From Porogramme epimiltina (Eukaryota; Basidiomycota; Agaricomycetes; Polyporales; Polyporaceae): DNA of 35,099 nt. This document shows positions 1 to 9,413 of the stretch, one piece after another (within the stretch, counting starts at the first letter, position 1; every line of letters starts with the position of its first letter). Under the pieces are notes generated by a model, which searched no databases, had not been told where the DNA came from, and saw only the letters and a list, made by a program, of their open reading frames with translations. Where the stretch lies: assembly GCA_900155495.1 (NCBI GenBank), contig FTLJ01000846.1, positions 1 through 35,099 on the forward strand. Direction: 5' to 3'. The translations under genes were made by a program, and so were the position numbers.

Positions 1-3000
1 CCCCGCCAGCTATCACCGAGCCACGCTATCCTCGAACCTCCTCCACCTTTGTCCTCGCCCCCCGTAATCGTCACGTACCCCTCCCCGATCCCGTTCCAGC
101 CTTCTGATGCGCCTTCGCCCACGCCGCCCTGCGTCTGATGGGCCGTAGCCTGTGATGTCCCGCCTTCCTCGCAGCCCGCTCTGGCGAGAGACGGCTCCAG
201 CCCTTCCAGGCGAGCGGCGTGTTCCCGCGACAAACTCCTCCTTCCTCGGACGCACCACATGAGCGGCGATGGTCTAACCGGCCGGGCGCTCCCGCCAGGC
301 CATGAGCACGCCCGTCTTCCTGAGACATGGTGCCCAGCAGACACCGCCTGCGCGCACACGAGCCACAGGTATGTTCACGCCTGATGCTAAACCGCTCACC
401 TGCTCACCCATCATGTGTGGCAGGTACGGGGCAGGCCGCCGGGACTCCGCTCGGGTCAGGTACACCTGTTCGAACTGCAGAAGCCCTGCATGTCCCTTCA
501 CAGGGTCGACATCATTTTGCAAAATTATTCGCAGCTATGACGTTGTGGGGCACAGCGCAGGAACCAATCAAGCAGGTCCCGCCCACAATTAAGTCCATGT
601 TCTAATCCACAACGTGCACAACCACACCACTTGGGCGGCAGCTTGGGGTACCGGACTTGGACGAACCCAAGAGCACGAAATGTCTGGAAAGAACGCCCTA
701 ATCGAAGACTCGCTCCGGTCCGGATCCAGCCTATCGACCGTCCGGATTTTTTGCTCCCTCACCTGCCCTGATGCTGAACCTAGAACTTGCCGCCGTTGGA
801 GACAGCAACGTTACCGCCGAGGCGAGCGTACGGATCTGTACAAGCATAGTTTAGCAAGGATGCCCAAATACGGCGCACAGAGACCCTTGTGGGCGTCGCT
901 GTGGGTCCAAAGCGGACGCAGCGCCCGGATGCGTCCGCCTCGAGGCACGCCCGACGTCGGGACGTCCTCCGATTGCGTCGAGGCACGCAAAGAAGCGCAC
1001 TCGCCCCCAAGCTCGAGTCAACGGCGAAAATACGGCGCCTGCGCGCATTCAGTCGACCACAGTTTCAAGGGGATTGAGTTCGCGCAGGCATCTTCTTCTT
1101 CGAGGAGATCTTCACATGCTCTGCGATGTGCGGTCGCCGCGTGCGGGGCTACGCCCGACGGGTGAGTCCCCAGGCTCTCGAGTCGTCACTCTTACGCTCA
1201 CATGCTCGACGAAAATTTCATAGGCCGAACGGACAGGGAGCTGGCCTCTGGCCTACAAGGGCGGGGGCGTCTTCGTCGGCAGACCGGTCGAGCGAGATCC
1301 GGGCATGCTGGGTCCACACAGTGACTCGATAACGGTGCCGGGAACGGTCCTTGGACGGCGACGTTGTGCTCCCAACGCGATGTTTAACGTAGGCTTTGAT
1401 CAACCGACCCCTTCCCACACAATAGCCTGTCGAAGTGGTCGAGACGGGCGACGCGCAAGCGCCCATGTCGAGAACTCACCCTGGCCGCGTTTGCCCATCC
1501 CCGGGGCACTCAGCTTCGGTCTTCGGGGCGAGTGGGGTGTCGAGGATAAGGAGGGCGAGCGTCCGAGTGCAGTACGGCTTCGTGACGCCATCGAAGCGTC
1601 CGGGTCGCACGGCCCTTGTCCAGGTATGGCGTCCCTTGTTCGCGCGTCTCCCCACGGTCCTTCCTTTTCCTGTCGTCACCTCCCCCACTCCTTCCATCGC
1701 GATGCTGCTCTCCAACGGCGCACGGACGTGATCCGCGCGTGCTTGTTCCTCGTCTTCCTCGCCCGACGGCTGCGGTCTGATCCATCACGCGCGCGGCGGG
1801 GAGGGGGCCTGCCCCGCACGTCCGCAGGGACGCCCTTCTGTGCGGAGCGCGGCCTTCGCTTTACGTGCGCCGTGCTACAACGCGCCCTCGCGCCATTGTA
1901 TGTCGCCAAGGTGCCGACGGCGTGGTGGTCGTCTGCGCACCTCATAGCAGGCGTCGCGGTTGCCGCTTCCTCTCTCCGCCGCGCTCTACCTTCACCCACC
2001 CTATCGCCTGCGCTCGACGCACGGGTCCACCTGTCAAGCCCCACTCCTCCCGGCCTCGTTGTCTATCCGACCTTCACCGCTACCTCCCGGAGCTCACCAC
2101 CCCTGCTCAGAAATACCCTCACTGCGGCCCCAGGCTCCGATCGGCCCAACGGTTACGATCATGCACGAAATTTGCCTCCTGTTCTCCCGAGCGTACGTCC
2201 CCTCATCTCCGTGCTCTTCACCCGCCGACATCTAACCATCTCTGGACGCGTGCAAGTCTCGCTCTCGCACGGGAAGCCGGCCAGCCAGCCCTCGGGTATT
2301 CTCGACGAGGAGCGGATCAACCGTCGTCCCTGGGATGCTGCACCGGCATCCCAGGACACCAAGGGTACGGTCTCTCGAAGCACCCCTTGCCACCCCCGCC
2401 CTACGTTATCGATCCCAATGATGTCGATTGCGGCAGTGTGCTTGTTCACTTTCCACCACCACCACCCTTGCCCCTATGCTTCTCGGGAGCCCGCTGTCCT
2501 CCGACAGGTCGACCCTTTGGTGAGTCTGTTCGGACCCGGTAGTCCTCCCGACGACCGCCGTCGTAGACATAGAACTGACACTACTGCTCCGATCAGCGAC
2601 CGTAGACGTGCTCGGGCGCAAATAGACTTTCGGCCCCCCAATATCCGACGGAGCTTACGGTGTTAGGCCAACTTAGAGGCGGGCGTGCGTATAGTCTCTT
2701 TGACAAGGTGAGCGAACTCTCCCTCCGAAGCCTTTACTCATCGTCAAAACCCGCGTTCATACATGTTGATCATATCCATCTGCTAGGAGTTCTACGCTGT
2801 AGACTTCTACAACCTTGGATGTCGATCCATCCGATAGCGAGTCCTTTGGAGGGAATGCCCCCCCTAGCCTTGTATTCCACCAACTGAAGTGAGTACCCCT
2901 ATGCGTACCCCTGAGCATCTAACCATATAACCCCGGGTTTTAGCCGCGACAGGGTCCAGCGACCCACGCAACCTTCTGCCGCCTGATGGCCCTTGCCCTT

Positions 3001-4640
3001 CCGCTCGCTTGCGCGAAGGGCGACCTCGGTCAGGGTTGTCCTCGCTTCGATCCAAACGTCGCAGGTTCCTGGACTCGGGTGGTACGGCGGGGGCTTTGGT
3101 GGCCACTGCGCTCTACTTTGTTGCCACCATGCGTGGGGTCAGGAAGGTCGAGGTCGTCTGGGTGGCTGATGCAAGTGCCAATGCACCCTTTGCCTTCGGC
3201 GAGAGAGGGTATCTTTGCGGCCAGCCCTTTGTTTCCTGACCGTCGCAGCAACAGAAAACCTCACACTACGCCGCGACTCCCGATCGTACGACGTCTTCAT
3301 GGACAACTCTCAGATGCCGAACCTCCTCCGCCTTGAACAGCGGTGGGCTTTGCCGCGCACGCCGTCGTACGTCCTTTCTATTCCCTTACGAAGCCTGCTC
3401 TGCCCCTGCAACTTCCCAGTCTACCAATAGGGAGGCTGGGGAGAGGTAGATGGTCGGGGGCGGGGCGGGGCTGCGGTTGTCTGCTACACAGAGTTCTTAA
3501 GTAGCATGTCAAATATATTGCTCTGTCATCTCGCGACTGTCGGCCGTGTGTGTAAGCGAATCCTCCGTGCCTCTGCACGGAGCACGGTAGTCGACATATC
3601 AAGTACCCATACCCCACCAGCTCTGAGCCACTCGCTCTCTGCGGCACCAAGTAGTCGCACTGCCGCTGCTATGTCAATGATTGACGCCCCGCCCCATGAC
3701 GCGGTGCGCACTTCTCGACCGTACTTCTACCGCGCGACTCCAACCTAAGCTGTTTCACAGCGAGATGCTCTGGCGGGCTATACCGTGCAAGCCCCATAAC
3801 TTCCGCACTCAGCGCACAATTTGTCAGAAAAGTCTGCGACGGATTTGCATTTGTAGATCTTCTGACCGCGGACGTAGCATATACGAAGGGGTCGTATTCG
3901 GCCGACGCGCAAGGCGAGGCAGGCATGTGCATGGTGTCTTGTCTGGGCATTCCGCGTTCTCGCGCGGGGAACCATCACCGGGCCCTCTTGTGTGCGCCGT
4001 TGCCCGTACCACTGACTTTTCCCCCTCCCCGCAGAATGCAGTGCTCACAGCACCGCTCCGGATGTAATAGACTTCCACCCCGGAATGTGGCTAAACTGCT
4101 ACTTTGTCTGCTCTCTGACAACGAAACACCAAGCAATACTCCACGAAATGCACAAATCGTACAAGTCACACAAAAGAAAAAACGTCCAGGAGAGGCACAC
4201 CCGTGCCTCCCGCCACGCGGAACGCATCTAAGCACTTCACAAAATGAATGCCCCACATCATTCCGCCCGCGCCCCCTTCACATCCCGCGCCGACCATGCC
4301 CCCCGCGCGGATCAATGCTGCACAGCGATTCTCCACCCTCGCAGCCTAAAAGCTTGATGGCCCGGCGGGCGCCCGCTGCTTCCAGCACGCCTCGTCCGCC
4401 CTGAGGCGCGCTCCAGGCGCACCAGCCTGCGCCGCCGGCGCGGCACAGGCCCCCAGCAATTCCGCTCTGGAGTCGGACACTGCGCGCCTCGCAGCGGTGC
4501 GGGCCCCGGTCTGCCGGCGGCGCGAGGCGAGGTGCGATGGGGCGTGTGGCGAGGAGCGCGCGGAGTGCATAGGCCGAAGCGACTTGGAGGGTAGACGGTC
4601 AACCAGTCACGGGTGTGCCGCGCAGGACGGAGAGGGCGGC
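1..4640. other. Long stretch with no recognisable gene
   Basis: Both strands were read and no open frame here gives a protein that resembles a known family. The longer frames (for example 1305-2666 +) are rich in Arg, Pro and Ser as expected from GC-rich non-coding DNA, and they lack a convincing domain or a coherent splice structure. One perfect 10-bp inverted repeat with a 7-nt spacer lies at 2329-2355. The region could hold decayed repeats or an unrecognised lineage-specific gene, but nothing firmer can be supported. Confidence 0.5.
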
Positions 4641-4649
4641 TCTGTAAAT

Positions 4650-4661
4650 GCATAAAAGGCG
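4650..4661 (+). promoter_or_regulatory. TATA box of the small secreted protein gene
   Basis: The sequence GCATAAAAGGC lies about 130 bp upstream of the ATG at 4782, the spacing expected for a core promoter plus a short 5' leader. A similar ACATAAAAGAG element precedes the polygalacturonase gene in this window. The role is inferred from motif and position only. Confidence 0.6.
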
Positions 4662-4781
4662 GCGGGGTGGGTGGGGGAGGAGACCAAGCCAGCAGCCTCT
4701 ACTCGCCGACTTACCAGCCTCACCACTCGCACACCGCACCTAACGCACCCTCACGCACCCCAAACCCACCTAGTTTTCGCT

Positions 4782-5289
4782 ATGAAGTCCTTCGCCCTCG
4801 CCGCCGCCGTCCTCGCCCTCGCCGCGGGCCAGGCCGCCGCCATCTGCCCCGGCTTCAACTACGGCGTCGGGAACCAGCAGAACCTCGGCAGCGGCGTCTC
4901 GCGCTGTACGTCCCCCCTCTCCCGCCGCTCCTCCTCTCCTCATCAGGCGCAACAACGCTGACCACGCCGCGCGCACCCCACAGGGCAAGTCTACGACGAC
5001 AGCTGCAACCACGTCGACAGCCTCACGACGACGGGCAACCCGTGCACGTCGGGCACCTTCGGCTGCACGCCGCCGCCGATCACGTTCAACTCGTACACGA
5101 ACACGTTCACGGGCCTCAAGTACGCGTGCCGCCCCGACCCGAACTCGGGCGTGTGCGGGAGCGACGTGATCTCCGTCTGCGTGAGTGCTCTTAATTCCTG
5201 ACTCTGGAGCTGCGGCTGGCGGCCCGCTGTCGCGCGAGGTGTGGTCTTGTGCTGACGGATCTGTGCAGTGCCGTAACGACGGGAACTGA
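4782..5289 (+). CDS. Small secreted cysteine-rich protein (113 aa, 3 exons)
   Basis: Exons are 4782-4905, 4984-5180 and 5269-5289. Both introns are GT..AG (gtacgt..cag and gtgagt..cag), and joining them gives one frame of 113 residues ending CCRNDGN. Residues 1-20 form a typical signal peptide (MKSFALAAAVLALAAG then QAAA), followed by a mature chain of about 93 residues with eight cysteines, the last two adjacent. That suggests four disulfides and an extracellular protein. The Cys pattern is not the C-CC-C-C-CC-C order of hydrophobins, and no CFEM or cerato-platanin signature is visible. I do not recognise the family, so the function is unknown; a secreted effector-like or wall-associated role would be inference. 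A TATA box lies about 130 bp upstream, and a transposon is inserted about 290 bp downstream of the stop. Confidence 0.8.
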
Positions 5290-5580
5290 AGTGTTCGCTG
5301 GAGCTGAGGAAGGAACCGCATCAGTCGCTGGTGTTGGATGTGCGCTGCAGAGTTGACGAGCATGTACTCGCCTTCTTTATGACTGTTACGAAGCTTGTAC
5401 CAGTTACGTCATGCAACGGAAACGAATTCGAAGTTGAAGTTCAGGGAGAATTTGACGCTCGGCAAGTCGCCCGCACACGCCCAAATGATCCGGAAAACAG
5501 CAATCGTGTATTAAAGAGCGTAAGCGGAGGTCCTCAGCCAGTGCTATGCTATATAGATGTACAACGTACGTCGTGAAAGT

Positions 5581-5589
5581 CGTGCAGCG
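5581..5589 (+). repeat. Left target-site duplication (9 bp)
   Basis: CGTGCAGCG directly abuts the left end of the inverted repeat. The identical nine bases in the same orientation abut the right end at 7226-7234. A 9-bp duplication is the size typical of Mutator-like element insertion. Confidence 0.85.
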
Positions 5590-5906
5590 CAGGCTCCTAC
5601 CCACCGCACGCTTCGAGTTGAGGGCCGGTATCCGATAGAGTGGGGAGGGCGAATTCTAAGAGGCGGGAGGACGGGCGATTAGTAGTGATAAGTAAATGAT
5701 ACTTAATCAATGTTGTATACGATCTATCATGTCACGTGCTATATACTCTCAACTTTGCTGCCCTCAACTCTCAGCGACGGCTGGCACCAAACACGAACAA
5801 ACCCCGGCGGATCGCCGGAAAGACGCCCATAGCGACTCCATTTGGCGAAGTCCGAGCTGCCCGAAAACCAGCTCGGCAATGGATTATCGTTAATCTCTTG
5901 ATCAAC
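5590..5906 (+). repeat. Left terminal inverted repeat
   Basis: This arm is 317 bp. Compared with the reverse complement of the right arm, the outer 38 bp or so are identical, the stretch from about 5630 to 5712 is clearly diverged with small indels, and the inner 194 bp (5713-5906) differ by one base only (C versus T near 5826). Similarity stops exactly at GATCAAC, where the captured gene segment begins. Confidence 0.9.
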
Positions 5907-6685
5907 TTTCCCCTCACAGGACTTGCAACGCGACAGCACGCCTGCCGGCCTCCTCAATGACCCCACTGTCAAGTGGAATAAGTGGTACGTAGCGCACCCG
6001 CGTCCCCGCATCCCTCCTTGTCCCCGTGCGCAGCGCCTCCCTAGCTACTGACGCCAGCATCTGCCAGTTCCGACACCCTCCCACCTGCGCCGGGCCTTTC
6101 CCGCGTGCACACAGGCACGTCCTACGCCGACGAGCGCGTCATGCCGCTCAACCACGAAGACCCGAACCACGCGCTCTGCACGCGCGAGCTCTTCAGGAAG
6201 CTCTCCACGGATGGCCGCTGACGATACACACGATCAACGCCGAGCTCGCGGATGACCTCGAGGACCTCGCGGAAGCGTACGAGAGGGAGCTCATCGGCGA
6301 GTTCGCGGTTTAGGACGCCGCGCGCTTCCCCGTCTTCGACATCGTCCTGCCCGGCATCGAGCCTGACGGCCACACCGCGTCGCTCTTCCCTGGCCACGCG
6401 CTCCTCGCCGGAGAACGACCGCTGGGTCGCGTATATCAAGGACAGCCTGAAGCCGCCCCCGCGCTGCGTCACGCTTACGTTCCCCGTCCTCAACTACGCC
6501 GCGCGCGTCGCGTTCGTCGCGACTAGCGCCGGCAAGCAGGACACGCTCCGCACCGTCCTCGACGAGCCCGAGCTCGGCCTCCCCGCTCATCGCGTCCGCC
6601 CCGCGCACCCCGGCACCTCTACTGGTTCGTGGACGAAGCGGTGGCGGGGAAGGTCCAGTTCCCGAGGACAGAATTCAAGCTGTAG
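5907..6685 (+). pseudogene. Captured, broken 6-phosphogluconolactonase gene fragment
   Basis: The reading frames recover the C-terminal two thirds of 6-phosphogluconolactonase, the pentose-phosphate enzyme that hydrolyses 6-phosphogluconolactone. Recognisable blocks include NDPTVKWNKW, ADERV followed by [37 protein letters not shown], and a C-terminus ending FPRTEFKL then TAG at 6683. The copy starts inside an intron: a pyrimidine tract and CAG acceptor at 5908-5919 precede the coding sequence. It also keeps a second intron (5985-6114, gtacgt..acag). The frame is destroyed by a 2-nt loss near 6123, a TGA at 6219-6221, a TAG at 6311-6313 and shifts near 6405 and 6613. The N-terminal third, including the sugar-phosphate-binding SGGS region, is absent. 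It cannot encode a working enzyme. Retained introns show capture from genomic DNA, not from mRNA. Confidence 0.9.
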
Positions 6686-6914
6686 CGGCCTGCCGCCTAA
6701 GGCCGCTTACTGCTGATGGATGGACGGTGCAATGCGGAAGGATGTTATTCGAATTCGAGAGGTATACATTTGATAGAAGTCTTTCTGTTGGAGAATACCA
6801 AGTGTAGAAGCTCATATAATGAAAACCCCATAGTTGAGAGGCAAGCCAGTGCAGAACAAGGCAAGCCACCGTGGCGATGTCGAGTGCCTCACGCTGAATG
6901 TGCTGTGCAGTTTC

Positions 6915-7225
6915 GTTGATCAAGAGATTAACGATAATCCATTGCCGAGCTGGTTTTCGGGCAGCTCGGACTTCGCCAAATGGAGTCGCTATGGACGTCT
7001 TTCCGGCGATCCGCCGGGGTTTGTTCGTGTTTGGTGCCAGCCGTCGCTGAGAGTTGAGGGCAGCAAAGTTGAGAGTATATAGCACGTGACATGATAGATC
7101 GTATACAAATTTGATTAAACGTCTTCTAGTTATCGCTACTTACTCCCTCCGCCTTTCGTATTTCGCCCTCTCCCACCTCTCGGATATCGGCCCTCAACTC
7201 GAAGCGTGCGGTGGGTAGGAGCCTG
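6915..7225 (-). repeat. Right terminal inverted repeat
   Basis: This 311-bp arm is the inverted counterpart of 5590-5906. Because the two arms are nearly identical inside, each gives the same short open frame when read inward. Those frames are a by-product of the repeat, not a gene. Confidence 0.9.
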
Positions 7226-7234
7226 CGTGCAGCG
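7226..7234 (+). repeat. Right target-site duplication (9 bp)
   Basis: CGTGCAGCG follows the terminal GCCTG of the right arm and matches the left copy at 5581-5589 without mismatch. Confidence 0.85.
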
Positions 7235-7650
7235 GTCATCTAGTTATCCAAAGCTGCGCGCACACACACACTATGGACGCTCGCGGGTGGACGAGCGGCA
7301 GGTGCGGCACGGCTTGCAGCCAGGTGGGGTGAATGAAAGAGCAACAACAGAGGCGGATAAAGGGGACCCGGTTGGTCGGTTCGGAAAACACACGATCCTG
7401 TACTTCTCTTCCCCGCGGTCGGAGCGGAATCGGACGGGTTATCAGAGCGAGAGAGAAATTGAGATCAGAGCACTACGAGGAACCGAAAGGGATACGAGAA
7501 CGTAGGTAAAAACCGAGCAGATGAGGTGAGGGCACGAGCAGGCGGCGCTGCTCGGAGGCTGGAACTGTCCGACGTCTGGTATGTGCGTGGCCGACCCATC
7601 CAAAAAGATCAAAGGTAGATGGAGCATATTCCACAATCGCCACGGGATGT
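7235..7650. other. Intergenic region between the transposon and the KNH gene
   Basis: No gene is seen. This is the 3' flank of the minus-strand gene ending at 7651. It contains a short CA run near 7260-7272 and purine-rich sequence around 7440-7500. Confidence 0.5.
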
Positions 7651-8855
7651 TTACATGAACATCGAGGAGAAGACGGCGAGGGCGACACCGGCAGCGCACG
7701 AGAGCGCGCTGATGGGGAGAGCCGCCGCACCGCTGTCCGAAGAGCTGGCGGCCGCAGTGCCGGTCGAGGAGGCGGAGGACTTCGTCGAGCTGGCGGTCTT
7801 GGAGGTGGTAGCAGCGCTCGAAGCCGAGGACGAACCAGCGGTAGACGAAGCGCCCGCCGAGCTGGAGGTGTCGGAGTTGATCGCGGCCTGAACAGTCGTG
7901 TTGAAGGTGCCAGACATGCCGGTCATCCTGCACATCGTCCAGTCAACACAACATTTGCAACGCGGCAAAGCACCTCTCGACGTACGTGTACTTGGACGAG
8001 AACGCAAGAGCGGGGTACGCAGTGTTCGTCGAGTCCTTGAGGCTCAGGGACTCGAAGCGGATGAAGCTGGGAGGCATATTAATTAGCAAACACAAACATC
8101 GATTGTGTATATGCACTTACTAGTACTGGCCGTTCTCACCGCTGCTGGCATCGGGGGTGAAAGCGATGGAGCTGGTGGTGGAGACATCAACGCTGTCGGT
8201 GAGCGACTGGACCATGACCTAAACAAGATAGGTTAGTGCCGAATCCATGAACACAGGGAAGATTGCAAATGGACGGAATGATCGGACAGAGTCATGAGCG
8301 ACTGGGAGCAACTGCGAGATGTCCTCGAACAAACGCGTCGCTCGGAAGAGAACAATCTCGCTTCAGACCGCGATGTCACCTCTATTCGCATGACTCTTGC
8401 TAAAATTGATGCCTCCGTGACAGAAGCGCGTTTACCGGGCTTGGAACGCGAAGGCTTCCGTTATGCACTCGGCGATGGTCGGATACCGAGAGAGCAATGC
8501 GCCGATGCATCAAGGAGATGATGCACAGGACGTTTGTGCGTCCATCACCATCTTTCATCCGCAGTCTCGGTCGTTGCAGTCCTCCCCGTCTGTCCCACCA
8601 TCGCCGCCTATTCGCGGAGTGGACAAGAAGGAAACAGTAGCTCACCTGCTGGGTCTTGCTGCCAACGTAGACAGAGACCTTGGAAGCACCGAACTCGGAG
8701 AGCGAGGGCGAGGTGCCGTCGTCCTGCCAGTTGATGGAGACCTGCGAGCCAGCGGCCCACGAGGTGGAGGCGACGGGCGACGTCACGTAGACGGTCGCGA
8801 GCGCGGGGGCCGCGGCGGCGGCGAGGAGGAAGAGCGAAGACTTGGCAGCGAACAT
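7651..8855 (-). CDS. GPI-anchored Ser/Thr-rich cell-wall protein with Kre9/KNH N-terminal domain (221 aa, 4 exons)
   Basis: Minus-strand exons are 8646-8855, 8121-8218, 7986-8066 and 7651-7927, giving 221 residues with consistent phases. Residues 1-20 form a signal peptide (MFAAKSSLFLLAAAAAPALA). The next part, about 21-130, matches the Kre9/Knh1-type domain: YVTSPVASTSWAAGSQVSIN, then WQDDGTSP, then SLTDSV, then GQYYFIRFESL. Residues about 145-195 are almost only Ser, Ala and Thr, typical of a mannosylated stalk. The last 22 or so residues are hydrophobic and end the chain, as expected for a GPI-attachment signal. The protein should therefore be secreted and tethered at plasma membrane or wall; members of this family are linked to beta-glucan or wall organisation, but the exact role is not established. 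Intron 1 is about 427 nt, far longer than the others, and holds an ORF on the opposite strand. A CCAAT motif (AACCAATCAG on the coding strand) lies only about 10 bp upstream of the ATG. Confidence 0.88.
8294..8521 (+). other. Antisense 75-codon open frame inside intron 1 of the KNH gene
   Basis: A frame opening MSDWEQLRDVLEQTRRSEEN runs for 75 codons on the plus strand, wholly inside the 427-nt intron of the minus-strand KNH gene. Its composition is balanced and helix-prone (many Glu, Arg, Leu) and its codons are less GC-biased than those of neighbouring spurious frames. I do not recognise it. It could be a fragment of an inserted gene, a nested gene, or chance. No intron or promoter is evident. 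Confidence 0.25.
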
Positions 8856-9413
8856 TTCTACTGATTGGTTTTCGTGCAAAGGAAGGAGTGGACTGGGTAG
8901 AGAGCGGAGGGGCGCTGAAGAGCGGCGAGGGGCGAAAGAAGCCTGGAGGGCGGGGAGAACGCTGGACGGAACGTCGACGGGGGACGGGATGGGGGAAAGA
9001 GGGCGGGCCAGCCTGACAACCGGTTTTGTATCGCGCGTCGGGCGGAGCTTCAATTGGCCTGTTCCTGGGGGCCGCATATGGCATCCAAGCGTCGATCAGC
9101 CGCGTATGCCCCCGCCCGCCTGTCGCACCTCTTGTCCCCAGCTGGGCAGCGCACAAGTCCGCTGCCGGTGGAGCGGCGCCCTCTTGCACGCGATCCGTTA
9201 TCCTTGCTCCAACGATAGAGAGCCAAGAAGTCCGAAGGTCTACAAGTGGACAAAACGACGCTACAAGTCTACAACTCAAACACAGTCCAAACATAACCCG
9301 GCCGCGGTAATTTTGGACGCGCGTTATCGCCTCCGCAAATAGAGCCGGCACACGTCCGCGCTGCGCGCCGCGTCGGTACCGCCCAGACCAATCCGGGTGA
9401 CGAGAAGCAGCGG
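8856..9413. other. Promoter region of the KNH gene and 3' flank of the kinase gene
   Basis: This is the roughly 560-bp gap between the start of the minus-strand KNH gene and the end of the minus-strand kinase gene. No further gene is seen. Confidence 0.5.

Larger units (their letters stand above)
5590..7225. mobile_element. Non-autonomous Mutator-like element carrying a host gene fragment (Pack-MULE-like)
   Basis: The element is 1,636 bp, begins CAGGCTCC and ends GGAGCCTG, has long terminal inverted repeats (5590-5906 and 6915-7225) and is flanked by a perfect 9-bp direct repeat. Long TIRs plus a 9-bp duplication are the classic combination for the Mutator/MULE superfamily; hAT and P elements usually make 8-bp duplications with short TIRs. 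No transposase-like frame is present, so the element must be mobilised in trans. The interior is filled by a degenerate 6-phosphogluconolactonase segment (5907-6685) and about 230 bp of further sequence, possibly 3' flank of the source gene. What is seen is the structure and the captured gene; the superfamily assignment is inference from TIR length and duplication size. Confidence 0.85.

Noticed and set aside
1305..2666. 453-codon plus-strand open frame
   Set aside because: Composition is Arg/Pro/Ser-rich with no family resemblance or splice context; long stop-free runs are common by chance in this GC-rich sequence.
5736..7085. Two short proteins with the same sequence at both ends of the transposon
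   Set aside because: They are encoded by the two inverted-repeat arms read inward and each runs into unrelated interior sequence; identity reflects the repeat, not a conserved gene.
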